This document shows positions 1-8,099 of a DNA stretch of 64,000 nt, piece by piece. The stretch's first letter is position 1. Each line of letters begins with the position of its first letter. The notes beneath the pieces were generated by a model that did no database searches, was not told where the DNA came from, and was given only the letters and a program-made list of their open reading frames with translations. The translations under genes and the position numbers were made by a program. The DNA lies in NCBI GenBank assembly GCA_937902315.1, contig CALGUG010000014.1, forward strand, positions 62,001-126,000, written 5' to 3'. The DNA comes from an uncultured Chloroflexales bacterium. Its GTDB lineage: Bacteria; Chloroflexota; Chloroflexia; Chloroflexales; Chloroflexaceae.

Positions 1-203
1 TAACCATGATCGATGATCAGATCACCAACTTCTTGATCCATGTCGCTAAGGCGACCCGTTTATTAGGTGCTGAGATAACTTTGACTGGTGTTGGGCCTGA
101 AGTCGCTCAGAACTTGGTCAGTATCGGTGCCGACCTGCAAGGTATTACTATCGCTGCTACCTTGCAAAGCAGTATCAGTTCCGCTTTTCGAGAGCGTGCA
201 TAA
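1..203 (+). CDS. STAS-domain protein, C-terminal end (RsbR-like), partial
   Basis: The frame is open at the left edge and ends at TAA 201-203. The visible 66 residues have the pattern of the last part of an STAS domain as found in RsbR-type stressosome proteins: a helix (ATRLLGAEITLTG), then GPEVAQNLVSIGADLQGI, then ATLQSSI. The ATG at position 6 is probably internal, since no stop precedes it in frame and the domain core would lie upstream. Such proteins sense signals and switch between phosphorylated and free forms. A second partner-switching set is encoded at 39.7-41.8 kb. What lies N-terminal (PAS, GAF or non-haem globin) cannot be seen. Confidence 0.75.
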   Translation, partial: TMIDDQITNFLIHVAKATRLLGAEITLTGVGPEVAQNLVSIGADLQGITIAATLQSSISSAFRERA

Positions 204-269
204 TTGCCCTACGTCCATGCTCTACGCTCAAATGTGTTTGAGTTAGTTAGTATTACGGAGAGCAGATCA

Positions 270-1118
270 ATGTCGGTCGAAAAGGAAGCAAAACCGCTAT
301 CATTGCCACTGTCTGCCCAGGGTTATGCAAAGGCAAACGAAGCATTTCGTCGTTGTTGGCAGGCCGATCGTCCCCAAGTTCTTGCGTTTTTACGCCAAAA
401 TCTCCCGTCCTATGTCAATGGCGAGCTAAGTGTGCTTGGCATCGGTGTGGGTGATGGTGAGTTTGATATCCAACTTATCGATTTCTTATACAAAGAGTTA
501 GGTGTTGGGCGCTTGTTTTATAGCGCGCTCGAGCCAAACGAAGCTCAATTGCAGGGCTTCCAGCGCCGGGCAGAAGCAGCGAACCTCAGCACTACTCACT
601 TTGAATATGTTCTCTCGACAGCAGAGGAATTTAAACCAGAGCGCTCGTATGGACTGATCCACTTTATTCACTCGCTCTACCATATGCCCACCCAAGAAGA
701 GCGCTTGATCCTCGACGCCCATCGCTGGCTCGGCGATGGTGGACACGTCTTGATCTCGCTTTCGTCCGAGCAAGGCGGAATCTATCAGCTTATGAATCGC
801 TTCTGGAACAGAATCGATTATAGCTTCTTTACCAGCGGTCTCTTCGGTCAAGAGAGCCTGCTGGCTGTACTCGATCGCAATAAGCTCAACTATCGCTATG
901 AGCTCTATCCCGAAGTGGCTATCGATGTGACAGCTTGTTTTGATCGGGAATCGGAACTTGGACGTGATCTGCTCAACTTCCTACTACAAGCCGACATTCG
1001 CAGCGCACCGACCGAGCTATACGAAGATATTCTTGCGGCCCTTGATGAACTAGCCTATAGCCAAGACGACAAGCGATTGCTGTCGCATCCCAGTGGCGTA
1101 TTCCTCATCTCGGCTTAA
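270..1118 (+). CDS. SAM-dependent methyltransferase, histamine-N-methyltransferase-like
   Basis: The product has 282 residues. A class I Rossmann-fold methyltransferase is indicated by the SAM-binding loop LGIGVGDGEFDIQLI near residues 58-72, an acidic end of strand 2 (SALEPN) and a strand-4 segment YGLIHFIHSLYHM. The arrangement resembles the histamine/carnosine N-methyltransferase group. The substrate is not predictable. I chose the ATG at 270 because it has a purine-rich ribosome site (CGGAGAG) 8 bases upstream. The frame also opens at TTG 204 directly after the previous stop, but those 22 residues look non-coding. A terminator hairpin follows at 1320, beyond repeat element B1. Confidence 0.7.
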   Translation: MSVEKEAKPLSLPLSAQGYAKANEAFRRCWQADRPQVLAFLRQNLPSYVNGELSVLGIGVGDGEFDIQLIDFLYKELGVGRLFYSALEPNEAQLQGFQRRAEAANLSTTHFEYVLSTAEEFKPERSYGLIHFIHSLYHMPTQEERLILDAHRWLGDGGHVLISLSSEQGGIYQLMNRFWNRIDYSFFTSGLFGQESLLAVLDRNKLNYRYELYPEVAIDVTACFDRESELGRDLLNFLLQADIRSAPTELYEDILAALDELAYSQDDKRLLSHPSGVFLISA

Positions 1119-1144
1119 ACGCATCTCAAACAGCATAGCCTGTT

Positions 1145-1310
1145 ATACCAAATCCGTTTAAAGACTTGCGCTTTTATAACGCAAAAAACCAAAATCTGGG
1201 AAAGGGTTGTGTGAAATTTCGCGCGACAAGGCGAAATTTCACACAATAAAATATAGTCACGTTCCGCTCTGCCGAAGGCCAAGTAGAACGTAATCAACCG
1301 GATTTGGTAT
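1145..1310 (-). repeat. Family B interspersed element, copy B1 (full length)
   Basis: This 166-bp element is bounded by ATACCAAATCCG and its inverted copy CGGATTTGGTAT. Its centre is a perfect 16-bp hairpin (1207-1222 with 1231-1246, half-site TTGTGTGAAATTTCGC). It carries the family hallmark TTCCGCTCTGCCGAAGGCC near 1262-1280. It has no coding capacity. The ends carry TA, as expected for Tc1/mariner/IS630-type MITEs. Confidence 0.8.
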
Positions 1311-1319
1311 TACAGCATA

Positions 1320-1362
1320 AACCTCCTTCGTGCATTACCGCGCGGAGGAGGTTATGTTTTTT
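1320..1362 (+). terminator. Rho-independent terminator after the methyltransferase gene
   Basis: AACCTCCT (1320-1327) pairs with AGGAGGTT (1346-1353) and is followed by ATGTTTTTT. It lies downstream of the methyltransferase gene, between elements B1 and A1. Confidence 0.65.
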
Positions 1363-1363
1363 G

Positions 1364-1534
1364 ATACCAACTCCGCTTGCTGAGATCAGCGTTCTGGCGG
1401 TCTAGTCCTTCCCCCAAAGAAGACTCTTGGCGCGTCCGCCTGCGGCTACCAACATCCCGCCCGCCTCAAAGAGGTCGTATCGCTGTGTGGAAAGGCTGTC
1501 CCAAAATGAAACAACAAACGGATCTCGTAGGTAT
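1364..1534 (+). repeat. Family A interspersed element, copy A1
   Basis: The left end is ATACCAACTCCGCTTG and the right end is the diverged CGGATCTCGTAGGTAT. The conserved core (CGCGTCCGCCTGCGGCTACC, 1431-1455) is followed by CCCGCCCGCC. The right end abuts the stop codon of the DinB gene on the other strand (1534-1536). Confidence 0.75.
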
Positions 1535-2034
1535 TATATTTCTTTTACGTACACACCGCGCCCTGAGGCATAACCGTAGCCCCAAGGTTGAAGATTCGGT
1601 ATATCGACCCCAAGATGGGTCAGAATAGCGCTGATCTGTTCGCGATGGAGCGTGCCGTGGTGGATAACTTGGGCGAGCACAAGGCCCGCGTAGGTTCGAA
1701 AGCTGCCTTGCTCTAACCACAAGACCTGTTCTGTATCGATCCCCCGCTCGAACAAATCTTCCCAATAGTGTTCTAGATCGTTGGCGCGGGCGAACAGCTC
1801 ATCGAAGTCGCTGCTCTCTGGAGCTTCTGGCCCCCATTCAGGGCAAGCGCCCGAAACAAACTGCTGATAACGAGCCTCGCAGATAATTAAGTGGTTGAAC
1901 GTTTCGAGGATGTTTCCAAAACTTCCGGTCACTGAGGTGTTGAGCTGGTCTGGAGTGAGGACTTGGCAGGTTGAAAGCAGTTCTTTGGTGGCCCAACTGT
2001 TATGCCGAAACATATCACGCAGTGGTCCCTTCAC
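1534..2034 (-). CDS. DinB-family protein
   Basis: The product has 166 residues, the usual length for the DinB/DfsA four-helix-bundle superfamily of metal-dependent thiol transferases. The start (FRHNSWATKELLSTC), NHLIICEARY near residue 47 and VIHHGTLHREQISAIL near residue 134 hold the three histidines that bind the metal in this family. Substrates are often low-molecular-weight thiols, but this one cannot be assigned. The gene is read leftwards. An AGGAGG-like site precedes the ATG. A truncated paralogue lies 250 bases upstream on the same strand, so the pair arose by tandem duplication. Confidence 0.8.
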   Translation of the reverse strand: MKGPLRDMFRHNSWATKELLSTCQVLTPDQLNTSVTGSFGNILETFNHLIICEARYQQFVSGACPEWGPEAPESSDFDELFARANDLEHYWEDLFERGIDTEQVLWLEQGSFRTYAGLVLAQVIHHGTLHREQISAILTHLGVDIPNLQPWGYGYASGRGVYVKEI

Positions 2035-2195
2035 AAAACCCTCCTTTTTGTGCCTTCTCCATGCTTGTGATTATAACATTCAACTCTCAGAGCCAATAGA
2101 TTATCTATCAGTGTTGCTATTCGCTATTGTAAAAAGATGTTTTGGAGGTTTTGACCGCCAGTTCTTTTCGAACAGCTTCTCAGCTTATGAACCAT

Positions 2196-2290
2196 CAGGG
2201 GAAAAGTTATTTGGAATTTCGCGCAACTGCGCGAGATTCCAAATAACAAACATTGTCAAATATCACTCAGCCGAAGCCCAAAACGAGCTA
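2196..2290. repeat. Family B element, degenerate copy B2
   Basis: A hairpin with family B character (TTATTTGGAATTTCGCGC against GCGCGAGATTCCAAATAA, 2208-2248) is followed by CAGCCGAAGCCC. The outer ends are lost on both sides. The copy lies exactly where the second DinB gene breaks off. Confidence 0.5.
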
Positions 2291-2470
2291 AGCGATTCCT
2301 AGATAGCGAGCATCAGAGACGATAATGTGGTTGAGGGTGTCGAGGATATCTCCAAAGCTTCCGTTCGCTTCGCTATGAAGCTGCTCTGGTGTGAGATTGC
2401 GACAGGTTGCCAGCAGTTCTTTAGTTGCCCAACTATTATGCCGAAACGCATCCAATAAGAGCTCGTTCAT
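2288..2470 (-). pseudogene. Truncated DinB-family paralogue
   Basis: Only the first 57 or so residues of a DinB protein remain. They closely match the neighbouring gene at 1534-2034: FRHNSWATKELLATC, LTPEQL, GSFGDILDTLNHIIVSDARY. After ARY the frame runs into element B2 and stops after LGIA. The third metal-binding histidine and the rest of the bundle are missing, so it should be inactive. A ribosome site (GGAGG) and start codon remain, so a short peptide could still be made. Confidence 0.7.
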
Positions 2471-2675
2471 TCAAGCATCCTCCTTCGGTCACATCTTATA
2501 GTCTAACGAGAGATCCTGAGCTTGGACGACGGTGACGAGTTGGAATGTTAGGTTCTTCTTACAACTGTGAGAAAATCTAGTAGATCTCAAAACAATTATA
2601 CACATTTTAGAAAATTTGTGTTACTATGTAAACGTTTATGAGCCTGATCTACTCATTTCTGTGAAGGATTAAGCC

Positions 2676-3062
2676 ATGTCTGACACCTATAAGCCTCCTG
2701 GTTATTCGACGGTTTCGCCCTACCTTCTGGTCGAACGAGCCGAGCAGACCATCTCCTTTCTGACGAGGGTCTTCGATGCGGTCGAGCTGCGTAGATACGC
2801 AGGCAACGATGGGCGCATCGCACATGCAGAGCTGCAGATCGAAGATAGCGTCATTATGCTCGCCGATGCTCCGTCCAATAAGCCTGCCATTCCCTCGCTT
2901 GTGCATATCTATGTGGCCGATGTCGATGCAACCTATCAGCGTGCCTTAGAAGCAGGCGCCGTTTCGCTTCAAGCGCCCCTCAAACAAGATGATCCCGATA
3001 GACGCGCAGGCGTGAAACAAGCCGATGGCGTGGAGTGGTGGTTCGCAAGCAAAGTGGAATAG
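2676..3062 (+). CDS. VOC-family (glyoxalase/PhnB-like) protein
   Basis: The product has 128 residues in two beta-alpha-beta-beta-beta modules typical of the vicinal-oxygen-chelate superfamily: VSPYLLVERAEQTISFLTRVF, HAELQIEDSVIMLAD, then HIYVADVDATYQRALEAGA and GVEWWFASKVE. The pattern is closest to PhnB/YdcJ-like small VOC proteins, whose roles range from metal-dependent epimerases to resistance binding proteins. The substrate is unknown. The ATG is preceded by GAAGGA. It stands alone and shares a bidirectional hairpin with the convergent MFS gene. Confidence 0.75.
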   Translation: MSDTYKPPGYSTVSPYLLVERAEQTISFLTRVFDAVELRRYAGNDGRIAHAELQIEDSVIMLADAPSNKPAIPSLVHIYVADVDATYQRALEAGAVSLQAPLKQDDPDRRAGVKQADGVEWWFASKVE

Positions 3063-3082
3063 TCGTTCTCGCTCTAAACACC

Positions 3083-3136
3083 ATTGCCCTACCGAATGTT
3101 CTGCTCAAAGCGAACACTTTGGTAGGGCAATCTTTT
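3083..3136. terminator. Bidirectional terminator between VOC and MFS genes
   Basis: ATTGCCCTACC (3083-3093) pairs with GGTAGGGCAAT (3121-3131), extended inside by CGAATGTTC/GAACACTTT. TCTTTT follows on the plus strand. It lies between two convergent genes. Confidence 0.7.
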
Positions 3137-3173
3137 GTATCTATGCTGTCGTTGTGTTAAGGCTTAGCCCGCC

Positions 3174-4457
3174 TTAAGAAACCGCCTCATTGGCTAACGC
3201 GGTGCTGGGCTTCGCTGCAACATGCACACTCCAGTGGAGGGAGATCAGCGACAGCACGCCGATCACCGTCAAGCAGAGGAACATAACGTTGTAGCCGCTA
3301 AACTCGGCTACAAAACCTGCCACCAGCGGGCCAACCATCGAAACAGGGGCCAGCAGTGTGTTTGCCACACCGATATAGGTCGGGCGCTCGTGCGGGGTGC
3401 TAAACTGGAAGACCAAGGTCATACCAGAGATCTGATAGCCCGCTTGCGCGAAGCCAACACAGATAAACACCGCTACAAACCACCAGATCGAAGGAGCCAG
3501 CACGGCGATCACCATGCCAAGCGCGCCCACAAAGGTTGCCAGTTCGAGGATCTGCTTATGCCCCCAGCGATCGGCCAATGCGCCTAGACCGAAGTGCGAC
3601 AGCGCTTGGGCTGCTAGCATCACCCCCGTGAACAGACCGAGCTGCTCGTTGCTCATTTTGAAGCCTTCCAGCGCAGCCGCTGTGAAAAAGCTATGCCCCA
3701 CCAATGCCAGTGCAATGCCCGAACGGCAGAGCAGATAGCGTCTGAAAGCCTTATTACCTTTGAGCAGTGGGACGATACTGCTTAGAAATGCGCCCATTGC
3801 TTGGCGTGGTTTCACCTCTTGGGGCGGCTCAACATAGCTGGCCAGAAAGAGATACGAGATCATCTGAGCGCCAAAACAGAGCAGAGCTAAGTAGGCGAAG
3901 TTATAAGGAAAGCCTACATCTTCCAAAATACGTCCGGCCAGCCAAGCGCTGCCTACCCCGAACACACTGCCCAATCCAAACTGCAAGCCAAAGAAGGTGC
4001 CCCAACGTCGGGCCGGAATCAAACGGGCGATCAGATCGTTCCAGGCCGACATGGTTGCGCCGCCGCTAAACGATTGAATGCCGTATAACACAAAAAAACT
4101 CACTAATAAGATGCTCGCTGGTAGGGTGGGCAAGAAAAAGAGCAAGAGACCGAGAATCAAAAATGGTAGTCGTTCACCAAGCGTTAACAGCATCACCAAC
4201 GACTTGCGTCGCGGCCAGCTTGCTACAACAGGAGCGATAAAAAGGGCGGGGAGGGTCCAGCCGGTTTGGGTCAGCATAGGAATAAGCCCTTGCACCCAAC
4301 GCTCATCGGTCAACTCGCTCACAAACTTGGGCAACACCGTATAGCGCGCAACCAGATTGATTCCGAACATATACGCGGCCCCGTCCAACACCCCCAACGT
4401 GAAATTTCGCGGAACATTTCGTTCTATAACTCTTTGAGCCGAAGTCTCAGCCTGCAT
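3174..4457 (-). CDS. Major facilitator superfamily transporter
   Basis: About 427 residues with twelve hydrophobic segments and a 6+6 layout split by a charged loop near PPQEVKPRQAMG. Family-like motifs include ADRWGHKQI (loop motif of the second half) and AWNDLIARLIPARRWGTFFG after segment 4. It is an inner-membrane secondary transporter, and the substrate is not predictable. I use the ATG at 4457 (MQAETSAQRVI) because it has GGAGAGG upstream. The frame extends 17 codons further to 4508 without a good ribosome site. It is monocistronic and convergent with the VOC gene. Confidence 0.8.
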   Translation of the reverse strand: MQAETSAQRVIERNVPRNFTLGVLDGAAYMFGINLVARYTVLPKFVSELTDERWVQGLIPMLTQTGWTLPALFIAPVVASWPRRKSLVMLLTLGERLPFLILGLLLFFLPTLPASILLVSFFVLYGIQSFSGGATMSAWNDLIARLIPARRWGTFFGLQFGLGSVFGVGSAWLAGRILEDVGFPYNFAYLALLCFGAQMISYLFLASYVEPPQEVKPRQAMGAFLSSIVPLLKGNKAFRRYLLCRSGIALALVGHSFFTAAALEGFKMSNEQLGLFTGVMLAAQALSHFGLGALADRWGHKQILELATFVGALGMVIAVLAPSIWWFVAVFICVGFAQAGYQISGMTLVFQFSTPHERPTYIGVANTLLAPVSMVGPLVAGFVAEFSGYNVMFLCLTVIGVLSLISLHWSVHVAAKPSTALANEAVS

Positions 4458-4618
4458 AAATACTGCCTCTCCGAAAGACACTATAGATAGATGAAAGCGT
4501 AGGTTCAAACAACATGCGTGTTAGCAGGCCCTAGATACGCAGAGAGGAGCTATTTGTTGCGCAAAATAGCTTGCCATAAGCCACTAGGCAACTTTGCCAT
4601 GTGCGTAATAGAGTGCTT

Positions 4619-4785
4619 ATAACAAATCCGTTTGCTTCCTTTATAACTCTGGCGGCGCGATACGTTCCATTCATGCGGTCCTTGGCGCGTCCGCCTACGG
4701 CTACAAACAGCCCACCCGCCAAAATGGGCTTCCATCTGTGTGGGGAGACCACCTCAAAATGGAACGATACAAACGGAATTGATAT
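4619..4785 (+). repeat. Family A element, copy A2 (full length)
   Basis: This 167-bp copy runs from ATAACAAATCCGTTTG to CAAACGGAATTGATAT, with the core at 4686-4710. With B3 and A3 it fills the roughly 840-bp gene-free gap between the MFS gene and the next gene. Apparent reading frames here are translations of the repeats. Confidence 0.75.
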
Positions 4786-4887
4786 TTATCTTTGCTGATT
4801 GGTGCCCTATAATACCATGAGCTAAGCATATACCATAAGGGTGGCCTAAAAGAAGCGATACCAATCACAGACGCGCCTCTTACGATG

Positions 4888-5036
4888 TGAGACTAAATCC
4901 GCCAACAAAAGTCACGATCCGCTCTGCCGAAGTCCAATCGTGCTCTTTTCCCAAGCAGACAACGAGAGCATCCCAATGTGACAAAACAGGGATGAGACAA
5001 CGAAAAGAGCAACGATCCGCTCTGCCGAAGGCCGAT
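4888..5036 (-). repeat. Family B element, copy B3 (rearranged)
   Basis: It starts with a diverged end (CTAAATCCGCC) and contains the family B hallmark twice (GATCCGCTCTGCCGAA at about 4917 and 5015), which suggests nested or duplicated copies. It runs directly into family A copy A3. Confidence 0.55.
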
Positions 5037-5135
5037 CACTTGTGTGGGTGGATTAGGATCTTGATAGCCGTAGGCGGACGCACCATGGAACGGATGGAAG
5101 CCAGAGACCAAGCCGCCAGAGCTAAAAAAACCTGC
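5037..5135 (-). repeat. Family A element, copy A3 (partial)
   Basis: The reversed core TTGATAGCCGTAGGCGGACG (5060-5082) is followed by ACCAAGCCGCCAGAG. The outer ends are eroded. It is fused to B3. Confidence 0.6.
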
Positions 5136-5294
5136 AGGTTTGCTCTACAACACGCGGGCGCTACTGTTCGCTCTGCTGCTAAGGCTTCGATCTATCTTGA
5201 ACCGTTGACAAGTGATCTACTCCAAACGAGCACATGTAAAGACAGAAAGCAAGCGCTATGCCCGATGATCTGAAATTAAACAGTTTATCGCGTT

Positions 5295-5796
5295 ATGCCA
5301 AACAATTGTCGCGCAATGGATCTCGAAACGCTCTATCGCTCCTCTAAGCCAGATGAAGATGCTCAACCCTATCTGGAGCTTGCCCGTCAACTGCTCACCA
5401 ATGGCCACGAGCGAGCTGCCGCCAGCGCTTATGATCGTGCCTATGGGCTAGACCCTCATAACGCCACCATCCAAGCCGAACGCAGCGCCTTGCTCGATCG
5501 TTTGGCCGTCACAGAGCATGGTATCGTCTTCCGTTATATTCCGGCAGGCAGCTTTTTAATGGCTTCAGAGACGGATGATCCTGATGAGCGCCCCGTTCAC
5601 CCTGTCCAGCTTGGAGATTATTGGATGGCCGAGACGCCGATCACATGGCAGCAGTATTGCGCTATTTTAGGCTGGCAAGCACCACCTATCGGCCTGCCCA
5701 AAGAGCGTGATAATCTCGATTGGGATGTCTCCATCGGTCACCTTTGGAATTCGCCTTCGTCGCGTTGAGCGCAAAGCTGACGAGCTGTCTAAATAA
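5295..5796 (+). pseudogene. Formylglycine-generating-enzyme-like (SUMF1/FGE) gene with internal deletion
   Basis: The N-terminal part has a TPR-like helix pair (ELARQLLTNGHERAAASAYDRAYGLDPHN) followed by the start of an FGE-sulfatase domain: FRYIPAGSFLMASETDDPDERPVHPVQL, then YWMAETPITWQQYCAILGW. The domain then jumps to WDVSIGHL and stops at 5768. In the next frame the sequence VTFGIRLRRVERKADELSK ends at TAA 5794-5796, matching the usual GFR-type C-terminus of FGE proteins. About 150 residues of the catalytic core are therefore missing and the tail is frameshifted. A short frame from ATG 5258 (MPDDLKLNSLSRYAKQ) may be a further displaced N-terminal piece. No function is expected. Confidence 0.65.
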
Positions 5797-5807
5797 GGAT
5801 AGGCGCT

Positions 5808-6281
5808 ATGATTGTCGTTCAAGCAACCTCAGCAGACCTTCCTGCATGGCACGAATTGGCGCGCGAAATGGAGCCGCTCTTTGGGCCTATGCTCAATGAT
5901 CCACAGTTTCACGCTGCGCTAGAGCGTAATATTGCGCGAGGCACAGCGCTTTGTGTGCGCGCCAATGACGCTGCCGCTGGTGCGCCGTTGTGGGGAGCGC
6001 TTCTCTATTCGCCCAAATCGCCCATCGCCAAACTCAACTGGCTAGGCGTAACTGCCAGCCAGCGTCGCACTGGTATAGGTCTGCGACTCTTTCAACACAT
6101 GCGCAAGCAGTTGCAAACCTGCGAAACGATCGAAGTTGTAACCTTCGGTGAAGATCATCCCGATGGTCTAGCGGCTCGGCGCTTTTATCAAAAGCTTGGT
6201 TTCGTCGCCGCCGAGTGTTTAGAAGCTGGCCCCGACGGAGGTTCGCGCCAGCTCTTCCGTTTGCAGCTTCGCAGCTTATAG
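5808..6281 (+). CDS. GNAT-family N-acetyltransferase
   Basis: The product has 157 residues. The acetyl-CoA pyrophosphate loop is visible as VTASQRRTGIGLRLFQHM (Q/RxxGxG/A), and the C-terminal part ARRFYQKLGFVAAE is the typical helix-turn-strand of the fold. The substrate is unknown. It has an AAGGATAGG ribosome site and starts 11 bases after the remnant of the FGE gene. Its last codons overlap the convergent TetR gene by 6 bases. Confidence 0.8.
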   Translation: MIVVQATSADLPAWHELAREMEPLFGPMLNDPQFHAALERNIARGTALCVRANDAAAGAPLWGALLYSPKSPIAKLNWLGVTASQRRTGIGLRLFQHMRKQLQTCETIEVVTFGEDHPDGLAARRFYQKLGFVAAECLEAGPDGGSRQLFRLQLRSL

Positions 6282-6884
6282 CTTAGCGCTCGCCCACAAG
6301 CTGCTAATCCCTTGCATCAGCACCGTTTCTAGCTGCGCGGCGAGCGCTTCAGGCTCGACGAGTGTTTTGTTACTGCAAAGCTGGCTTGTGGCCCCAAAGA
6401 TCGACCACGCCATCATACTCGCGACCATCTCCAGCGGCATGGACCATTGATGTTTCTCCATGCCGCTGTTCTGTTGCAGCCAGTTTGCCAAGATCGTCTG
6501 CAACTCGTGTTGCAAAGCGCGCTCGACGATATATGCAATAGGCGCGTCGGGCCTCATTATGCAGCGCGACTCTTGAAAATAGCTGATCACAAGCTGAATG
6601 ATGCGCTGCAGATTGTTATTGCGCTGCTTGTATTGCGAATCGCTCAGCCCTTTATCGAGATACGCCCGGAATTGTTCGCGAATCAGCTGTTCTAATAGCT
6701 CATACTTATCGCTGAAGTGGGCATAGAAGGTTCCACGATTGAGGTCGGCTCGCTCGCTGATCTGATAGACGCTGATCTCGCTGAATGCTTTCTCTTCTAA
6801 TAACGCTCGAAACGCTTCGATCAAGGCCTGGCGCGAGCGCAACACCCGACGATCGCGGCGTTTCCTTTCTGTTTCTCGCTCCAT
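6276..6884 (-). CDS. TetR/AcrR-family transcriptional regulator
   Basis: About 202 residues. The N-terminal helix-turn-helix (LIEAFRALLEEKAFSEISVYQISERADLNRGTFYAHFSDKYELLE, described here in parts) is unmistakable, with the TFYAHF turn near residue 55. The C-terminal ligand domain is diverse, as usual. I prefer the ATG at 6884 because of the GAGGCGAGGAGG upstream. The frame extends 13 codons to 6923. It is divergent from the NmrA-like gene, whose expression it probably controls through the 127-170 bp shared gap. Confidence 0.8.
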   Translation of the reverse strand: MERETERKRRDRRVLRSRQALIEAFRALLEEKAFSEISVYQISERADLNRGTFYAHFSDKYELLEQLIREQFRAYLDKGLSDSQYKQRNNNLQRIIQLVISYFQESRCIMRPDAPIAYIVERALQHELQTILANWLQQNSGMEKHQWSMPLEMVASMMAWSIFGATSQLCSNKTLVEPEALAAQLETVLMQGISSLWASAKL

Positions 6885-7050
6885 CTTCCTCCTCGCCTCT
6901 TCAATAATCGACACACTCAGCATATTGTTGGCTATTCAACAGCTAGGGCCGATTGTTGATTGTATCTTCTCATCGCGCTGCGTATAGTGTACTCGAGCCG
7001 GCTCCAATCGACTATAGCTCCCCTTCTATCGATCTATTTAGGAGGACACA

Positions 7051-7929
7051 ATGGATCGTCATCACAAAACGATTCTGGTTACAGGCGCGACGGGCAAACA
7101 GGGCGGCGCCACTGTGCGTCATCTGCTCGCGGATGGCTGGCGCGTTAGGGCGCTAGTGCGTAATCGTGCTACTCCTCAAGCAGAGGCGCTGTTCCATGCC
7201 GGTTGCGAGCTGGCTGTGGGCGATTTCGACGATCGCTCATCGCTCGAAGAAGCCATGCAAGGCGTCTATGGCGTCTTCAGTGTTCAACCGTTCGGCTATC
7301 AAGATGAGATCAGACGCGGCACGCAGCTCGCTCAAGTGGCGAAGGCGGCGAATGTTCAGCACTATGTGCATACATCGGTCGGCGGCGCGCAAGATCAGAC
7401 CCGCTTTCGCCCAGGCTTTAGCAAATGGGAGATCGAGCAGCAGATCGCAGCCCTCGAGCTGCCCGCTACTATCTTGCGCCCCGCCGGATTTATGGATGAT
7501 CTGATCGGCGATTTTTATGGTGTGCCCGATGGCCATTTTGCAGTGCCCTTTCTGCCCGATGCCTTGCTGCAGGTCATCGCTGTCGATGATATCGGAGCCT
7601 TTGCGGCCATGGCCTTCGCAGAACCAGCGCGTTACATCGGTCGCACCATCGAGTTAGCCAGCGCGGCCCTCACGCCCATCGAGATCGCGCAAGCCTTGAG
7701 CCGTGTTGCAGGTCGCCCCATTCCTTATCGTCAGATCCCAATCGAGCAGATCCGCCAGCAGAGCGAAGATATCGCTCGCGTTTGTGAATGGCTCAACGAA
7801 GGCAGCTATCGTGTCGACCTTGAGGCCGTTTGGAGGCTACGTCCAACCATGATCAGCTTCGACTATTGGCTTGAACACACAGCCGCGCCGCTCTTGCGTC
7901 AAAACGAAAAGGCTATGTCAAGCTTATAG
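7051..7929 (+). CDS. NmrA-like NAD(P)-binding protein
   Basis: The product has 292 residues. The atypical-SDR nucleotide motif VTGATGKQGG is at residues 11-20, followed by AVGDFDD, VHTSVGGAQ and ATILRPAGFMDD. The catalytic YxxxK is replaced, as in NmrA/HSCARG redox sensors and NAD(P)H:quinone oxidoreductase-like relatives. It probably acts as a reductase or redox sensor in the cytoplasm. It has an AGGAGG site 9 bases before ATG. The divergent TetR gene is its likely regulator. Confidence 0.8.
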   Translation: MDRHHKTILVTGATGKQGGATVRHLLADGWRVRALVRNRATPQAEALFHAGCELAVGDFDDRSSLEEAMQGVYGVFSVQPFGYQDEIRRGTQLAQVAKAANVQHYVHTSVGGAQDQTRFRPGFSKWEIEQQIAALELPATILRPAGFMDDLIGDFYGVPDGHFAVPFLPDALLQVIAVDDIGAFAAMAFAEPARYIGRTIELASAALTPIEIAQALSRVAGRPIPYRQIPIEQIRQQSEDIARVCEWLNEGSYRVDLEAVWRLRPTMISFDYWLEHTAAPLLRQNEKAMSSL

Positions 7930-7965
7930 CGCCTTTTAGAGTGTTCTCGTTCACGCTTAGTCTTG

Positions 7966-7993
7966 AAGAGATCTCTCATAGAGAGGTCTCTTT
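7966..7993 (+). terminator. Terminator after the NmrA-like gene
   Basis: AAGAGATCTCTC and GAGAGGTCTCTT form a stem with a 3-nt loop, followed by TCT. It lies 37 bases after the stop codon. Confidence 0.6.
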
Positions 7994-8027
7994 CTATTGT
8001 TGGTGAAGCTGATCGTCTTTCAACTAT

Positions 8028-8080
8028 TTGACATGTTATAAAAAAGTGCTACACTAAAATAGTTCAGTGTTGTGAACTAT
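8028..8080 (+). promoter_or_regulatory. MarR gene promoter with palindromic operator
   Basis: TTGACA (8028-8033) and TACACT (8050-8055) are separated by 16 bp. A perfect inverted repeat, ATAGTTCA-6-TGAACTAT (8059-8080), covers the expected transcription start. It sits 20 bases before the MarR start codon, and MarR proteins typically bind such palindromes and repress themselves. Confidence 0.7.
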
Positions 8081-8099
8081 TTATGGATATTGAGTAATT

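Noticed and set aside
4887..5273. 128-codon plus-strand frame between the MFS gene and the FGE remnant
   Set aside because: It translates repeat elements B3 and A3; similar translations appear at other copies in other frames.
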